Assembly (NCBI GenBank): GCA_030248065.1
Contig: JASAMV010002585.1
Coordinates: 1 to 64,000 of the forward strand
From: Rhynchonema sp. JSB1_4
Taxonomy: Eukaryota > Nematoda > Chromadorea > Monhysterida > Xyalidae
Length of the DNA: 64,000 bases
Reading direction: 5' to 3'
In this document: positions 59,901 through 64,000 of the stretch, in pieces
Numbering within the stretch: the stretch's first letter is position 1
How the letters are laid out: each line of letters begins with the position of its first letter
Notes under the pieces: model-generated
What the model was told of the DNA's origin: nothing
What the model saw: only the letters and a program-made list of their open reading frames with translations
The model's database searches: none
Program-made: the position numbers and the translations under genes

Positions 59901-62703
59901 CCGGTTATTGATTGTGTGCTGCATTCTTATATGCACAACGCTTGCCGCGCGCGCGGCGGCGTTGAAAAGCGTCCACATAATTCGTCACGGACTGTATTTG
60001 AATTGCTAAAGCAGGCAAACATCAAAGGTGGTCACAAACTTTATGATCGAGTCGGTCCGGTCTGGTTTTGCTTTGATCACGTGACTTGTGGTCTTGAGTT
60101 TGAGGCAACCGCACAGTTATTTCAAGGTTTACTGGTGCCTCTCCTGCTAATTTTGTTGACCCTTCGCGTGAACGTTTATGCCAGATGGTCCGTATTAAAA
60201 AGTCACGTGACTGGGGTAAAACCGGGCCGGATCGATTATCAACAAACTTGACATCAGCGCATTGTTTCAGAACCTGCCAAGTTGGCTAAAGGCCAACTGC
60301 CCATCGACCCCGAGTCTCTGGCATTTATGTTGACGAGTTTGGCGCATCGCAAGAAGGGCTACAGCACACCGTATGCCGATGACAGGGGCAAAGCGGCCAA
60401 GACAAAGGGTGTGAAACTGGTGAAAAAGAGTGCCAGACACGAACTGGCTGAAAGGTGGGATTTGCAAATGTTGAATACACAGTGTCCGCGATCTTGATGT
60501 GGTCAATAAGTGAAACCGTCAAGAAAGAGAATTGTTTTAACAAAATTTTGGTTTCCCGTTTCCTATTGATCTCTTATTTACCACTGCGTTGTGAACATTC
60601 TTTGTTGTGATCGAAAATGACAGATGGACCGCCATGTATAATAAGAATTTCCAGTCGCGCATCGGCTGAAACAGCCATGGACTTTGACGCACCTGACAAG
60701 GAGGACGAAGAAAAGAAGAATAAGAAAGAGGAAAAATCGGTGCGATCGGAGAGAAAAAAGGAGAGGGAAAGGGAGCAAAGAAAGCGTCGATCTGACAAGA
60801 AGGTTGGTCTCATTAGGGACAAAATTGTTTGCATAACCGAGCTCGATAATCTAACCGGATCCATGCCTGGGATTTGCCTGGTGGTATTGGTAGCACAATT
60901 GCTATATAAGAATTCATCAAAATCCATCCTGATTTTCACATCCAGTCACTCTTAACTGCTGTGCTATTTGTGATTCTCACAAAGCATTTTCAGCTGAAAA
61001 TAATCTAGCAGATCAACCACGTTGCCGCAGGTCTGAAACATTCTCTTTACTACATGCTTTGTGTGCGATCACGCAACGCAACGTCATTGCCCCGTCACTG
61101 TCCCTCTTTACGATTCAGGAAAAAAAGTTGACCAATTCTTATGAAGTCATTGTGCTACCAATACTAACTTTTTCGAGTTGAGGATATTACGCGATTAGTG
61201 GTGACAAAAATTTTTACGAGTGTGTGGACGCAAAAGTTCTTTATCATCAGTCGCAGTGGTGCCAGCACTACATTAGAAACAAAAATCTAACGTGCGTGAC
61301 CAGATCACGTCCTTGCTTGATCACCACACTATCATTTTTTTAAGTTTCTCAAATTGCATGCAGAAATACGATAGCGAAGAGCAAGAAAGTGCGAGTCGAG
61401 CCAGCTCCGACAGTCGACCTCGTGACATGCCGCCGACGACGGATGAGGAGGAGGAGGGACTGGCTCGTAGTCCACCCGATGAACAGAAAAGTGCTCGATC
61501 GGCAAGGGTATACGTAGACTGGGGTGATGTTTCATTGAGCTAAATAAATTCACCAAATGTGAGTACGGTAGGCCTAGGCCATCCTTATAGTGACAGGACC
61601 GGGACTCGCTATGTTCGGATCGAACACTATGAAGAATATTCCTTTCATTCTCGTAGTTATGTAGAACGTTAACAGCAGATCGGGGAGAAATATTGCTTGT
61701 GGTCATGCGGAGGCTACAGTTGTATAGAGGGTAACACCGCCTAATAATTTTGGAAAGTGGGAGCAGACGTAAAGATTGAGCACGCAAAAGCACAAGAAAA
61801 TTGCCTGTATACATGCATACACATCAGCATATTATGTACCTGTGTGTACGCAGTGGTGTTCGCTTTTTCGCTGTTGTTATCATGTCCACCAGGCCGAAAC
61901 GGTGACCTTAAAAACTAAAAACGACAAATAACTCAGGGTTCAATGCGCGTTGACAAACCCGTGGTCGCTCAACCGTTGTTCCAGCGCACGGCCAGTGTGA
62001 AAGGGGCTACGATAGCTGATATGGTTGGAATGGCTCTGGTGGGGGGTTACGATAATCCGTATCCCGAACAAGAGGGCGCTACCGTTGTGCTGAAAGATGA
62101 GGTTAGAATTTTCAGAGAACTTTTGCCCGAGGTCGACTCTAGGACGAGATGGTAAAAATGTGCTTGATAATTCAGGAAAGCGGAAGTGGGGATCGCGATG
62201 AGGAGAAATCGAAATACGAGAAAAAAGAGAGAAAAGAAAAGAAGGAGAAGAAACGGGAGAAAGAGGAAAAAGAGGAACGAAAGAAAGAGAAAGAGTCATC
62301 GCCAGAAGACGAAGACGAGAAGCCAGCGAAGGAAGAAAAGAAGAAAAAGAAGAGGGATAAAGAAAAGGAAAAAGAAAAGGACGAAAACAAAAAGGAAAAA
62401 AGAGAAAAAGAAGAGAAAGAAAAAGAAACCAAGTCGGCATCAGATGAAGATATTGAATCAAAATTGAAAGCGCCCGAAAGCACTTCGACGTCCGTTTCCT
62501 CCCTCTTATCCTCGGCTTCGTCGGAGGTTGAAGAAAAGCCGCCGCCAAAATCCGAATACATCTCGACAAGCGACCAGAAACCGCCGAAGAATGAAGACAA
62601 AGGCGATAAATCGGTGATGAAAACCATAATGAAGACGCTCCGACTAAAACCGTCAAAAGAGGATCAGACCAAAGAGTCGGAGGATGAAGCGAAGAAGGAA
62701 TAA
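56960..62703 (+). CDS. Single-pass membrane protein with five YxNPY repeats and a Lys/Glu-rich tail
   Basis: Fifteen exons, every junction in frame: 56960-57095, 57164-57393, 58138-58319, 58399-58507, 58579-58629, 58693-58863, 58921-59019, 59078-59179, 59244-59321, 59449-59587, 60271-60454, 60655-60802, 61364-61507, 61937-62101, 62176-62703; 821 residues. A signal peptide (about 1-24) and a 25-residue ectodomain precede a membrane helix at about 50-71; the rest is predicted cytoplasmic. Five segments share the pattern [ST]-[LMI]-A-x-[MLV]-[LV]...Y-x-[NT]-P-Y, with the second Tyr at residues 161, 216, 277, 467 and 633 (the second copy has a degenerate start), most followed by a V-x-L strand. 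Between them lie Ser/Asp-rich acidic stretches and an RS-like segment (KRRRSRSRSKSK, about 327-338). The last 175 residues are a charged Lys/Glu coil plus a Ser-rich end. I recognise no domain family. Upstream ATGs exist (56795), but the one used opens the signal peptide. Confidence 0.83.
57481..58134. mobile_element. hAT-like MITE inserted at an intron-exon border
   Basis: A 654-bp element with ends CAGGGTTGG and ccaaccctg and long A/T runs (taaaaaaaatttttttt) inside both ends. A perfect 8-bp duplication CAGGAGCC lies at 57473-57480 and 58135-58142. The duplicated 8-mer contains the acceptor CAG plus the first five exon bases (GAGCC) of exon 3, so the active acceptor is now the downstream copy, with a pyrimidine tract supplied by the transposon end. 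Confidence 0.9.
59604..59994. mobile_element. Tc1/mariner-like MITE
   Basis: A 391-bp element in the intron between exons 10 and 11 of the repeat-containing membrane protein. Inverted ends of about 65 bp start CAGTCCGTGACGAATTATGTG and are flanked by TA on both sides (TA duplication). Each end carries a ccgccgcgcgcgcg block that can itself fold. The centre has further gcgcgcgg palindromes. No transposase is present. Confidence 0.9.
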
Positions 62704-62977
62704 AAATAATAAGATAAATAGAAATAAGCAGAAGAAAGAACATTGTTTTAATTGGACAATTATATGAATGATTTGAATTTTGTTTCAGTGATTTCTTTTC
62801 ATCGTATCTGCTTTCGTTTCTGCGACATCTGTGCAAATGATAGTATATTGGTCTGAGAACATCTGTGTCGATAAATATTTTCACTGCAAATATCGTTACG
62901 AGGAAGTTTCACAGATCCATCAGCCACCTACAGCGGCGTTCTTGGAACAAAGTCGTGCCAGAGTGGCAACGGGAGGA

Positions 62978-63425
62978 ATTTTCGAAACGGTGTAAAGGTC
63001 AGTTGGGCGTAATGGTCTGTGTAAAGTTCGGTCGAAAGCTCGGTCGGCGTAGCTCGGTGTAAACGTGAAAGATTGGGTGATATTTTCGAAACGGTGTAAA
63101 GGTGAGTTGGATGTAAAGGTCGGTGTAAGCTCAATCGAAAGCTCGGTCGGTGTCAGCTTGGTGTAAACATGAAACATTGCCTGCTGTTAACGTGGAATGT
63201 TTCATGTTTACACCGAGCTTACATCGACTGAGCTTTCGGCCGAGCTTACACCGACCTTCACACCCAACTCACCTTTACACCGTTTCCAAAATATCACCCA
63301 TAGCCTGTTATTAACGTGGAATGTTTCAAGTTTACACCGAGGTCTCTCACACTGAGCTGTCGACCGAGCTTTCCACCGACCTTTACACCCAACTGACCTT
63401 TACACCGTTTCGAAAATATCACCCA
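62978..63425. repeat. Foldback repeat built from 'CGGTGTAAAGGT' units
   Basis: Two units on the left (from about 62978 and about 63083, each starting 'ttttcgaaacggtgtaaaggt') and two inverted units on the right ending in 'acctttacaccgtttcgaaaat'. The centre is near 63187 (catgaaacat...atgtttcatg). The units contain gctcggtcgg and aagctcggt motifs in alternation. It lies about 270 bp downstream of the last gene and has no coding sequence. It is probably a foldback or MITE-type element, but no target duplication is apparent. Confidence 0.75.
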
Positions 63426-64000
63426 ACGTCGGTATGACCCTGCGGGCACGTGTCAAAATTACGATTTCTAGAAAGATTATAAAAAAATTAAATATATCAT
63501 GTTTCAGAGTTTATTTGTGAACCAATTTGTGCTGCAGAATAAATTCGGTTATCACATTTAATCAGATGGAATGATCAAAATTTTGGTCCGTAATTCGATG
63601 GGGGCTTTATCGTATTTTTTTCGAGTAACTTACCAACAATATTATTATGGTATTATCAACAATTTACTTTTTTCTTATTCGTTTGTCCCTGGTGCTGGTT
63701 GTTGTTCTTGTCTTGCTCATTGCATCCATAACAAGTTCGTAATCGTCGTCCGTGCCTACCAACAGCAATTATTCAATTTTAATTTGAAACATGTATTCTT
63801 GGTTGTCAAATTGATCAAGCTGTTCGATCGGCCAACCTTCAGCTGTATGAAAACGGCCGTCTATCGCTGATCTTCGAGCTACACATTCTAATGGTTTTGG
63901 TCTGTGCATTGGAATTTATTCGTGGTCGGTTATAAACCAATACAATAAATTGAATTTCAGTTAACCTTTTCGGCTTGATTTTTTTCGAGCTTCTGCCAGT
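63426..64000. other. Right edge, no gene seen
   Basis: AT-rich sequence with AATAAA-like signals at about 63538 and 63945. There is no conserved coding frame on either strand. Confidence 0.4.

Noticed and set aside
58138..62101. Classical NPxY endocytosis motifs in the membrane-protein tail.
   Set aside because: The motif is NPY with no spacer residue, so it does not fit NPxY. I describe it as a new repeat and do not assign clathrin or PTB binding.
62172..62627. A Ser/Phe-rich open frame on the minus strand.
   Set aside because: It is the antisense of the Lys/Glu-rich terminal exon (AAG/GAG read backwards gives CTT/TTC) and has no independent support.

Overview
This window is invertebrate (metazoan) nuclear DNA. 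Genes are split into many small exons with GT-AG introns, and the proteins are animal-specific: a bifunctional peptide-amidating enzyme, SNX27, an LRR cell-surface protein and a thrombospondin-repeat secreted protein. Introns range from 57 nt to a few kb and are full of short non-autonomous DNA transposons. A fused PHM-PAL enzyme argues against flatworms and insects, where the two activities are on separate proteins as I recall. A compact invertebrate genome such as a tardigrade's would fit, but I cannot fix the phylum. I found no rRNA, tRNA, CRISPR or prokaryotic feature.

Layout. (1) 1-26980 is a giant inverted repeat. The left arm (1 to about 11.5 kb) is the reverse complement of the right arm (about 15.5 to 26.98 kb), and each arm carries a whole PAM gene, so two copies lie head to head. 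The left arm is cut by the window edge. The loop (about 11.5-15.5 kb) holds two copies of a foldback transposon in opposite orientation and another MITE. The inner left arm and the first foldback copy are full of small deletions relative to their partners, so part of this structure may be an assembly artefact. (2) 28.5-31.4 kb (+) encodes a secreted Thr/Pro/Tyr-rich protein ending in a thrombospondin type-1 repeat. (3) 31.8-35.1 kb (-) encodes an LRR protein with LRRNT and LRRCT caps and a hydrophobic C-terminus. (4) 35.1-41.6 kb has one weak hypothetical gene and otherwise nothing I can call. (5) 41.6-49.3 kb (-) is an SNX27 orthologue whose introns carry nested hAT-like and Harbinger-like elements; the first exon and a short linker are not found. 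(6) 49.3-54.8 kb is a transposon graveyard of GC-rich 'CGGGCC' MITEs and 'GTCGGGTGTCGG' elements. (7) 54.8-62.7 kb (+) holds two tandem genes for single-pass membrane proteins that I do not recognise. The second has five copies of an apparently undescribed repeat ending in Tyr-x-Asn-Pro-Tyr, followed by a long Lys/Glu tail. (8) A foldback repeat closes the window.

Gene models were built by hand: every exon junction listed keeps the reading frame and has GT/AG borders, and PAM and SNX27 were also checked against remembered family motifs. PAM, the TSP1 protein and the LRR protein act in the secretory pathway or outside the cell, and SNX27 acts in endosomal recycling of membrane proteins. I see no operon-like organisation.
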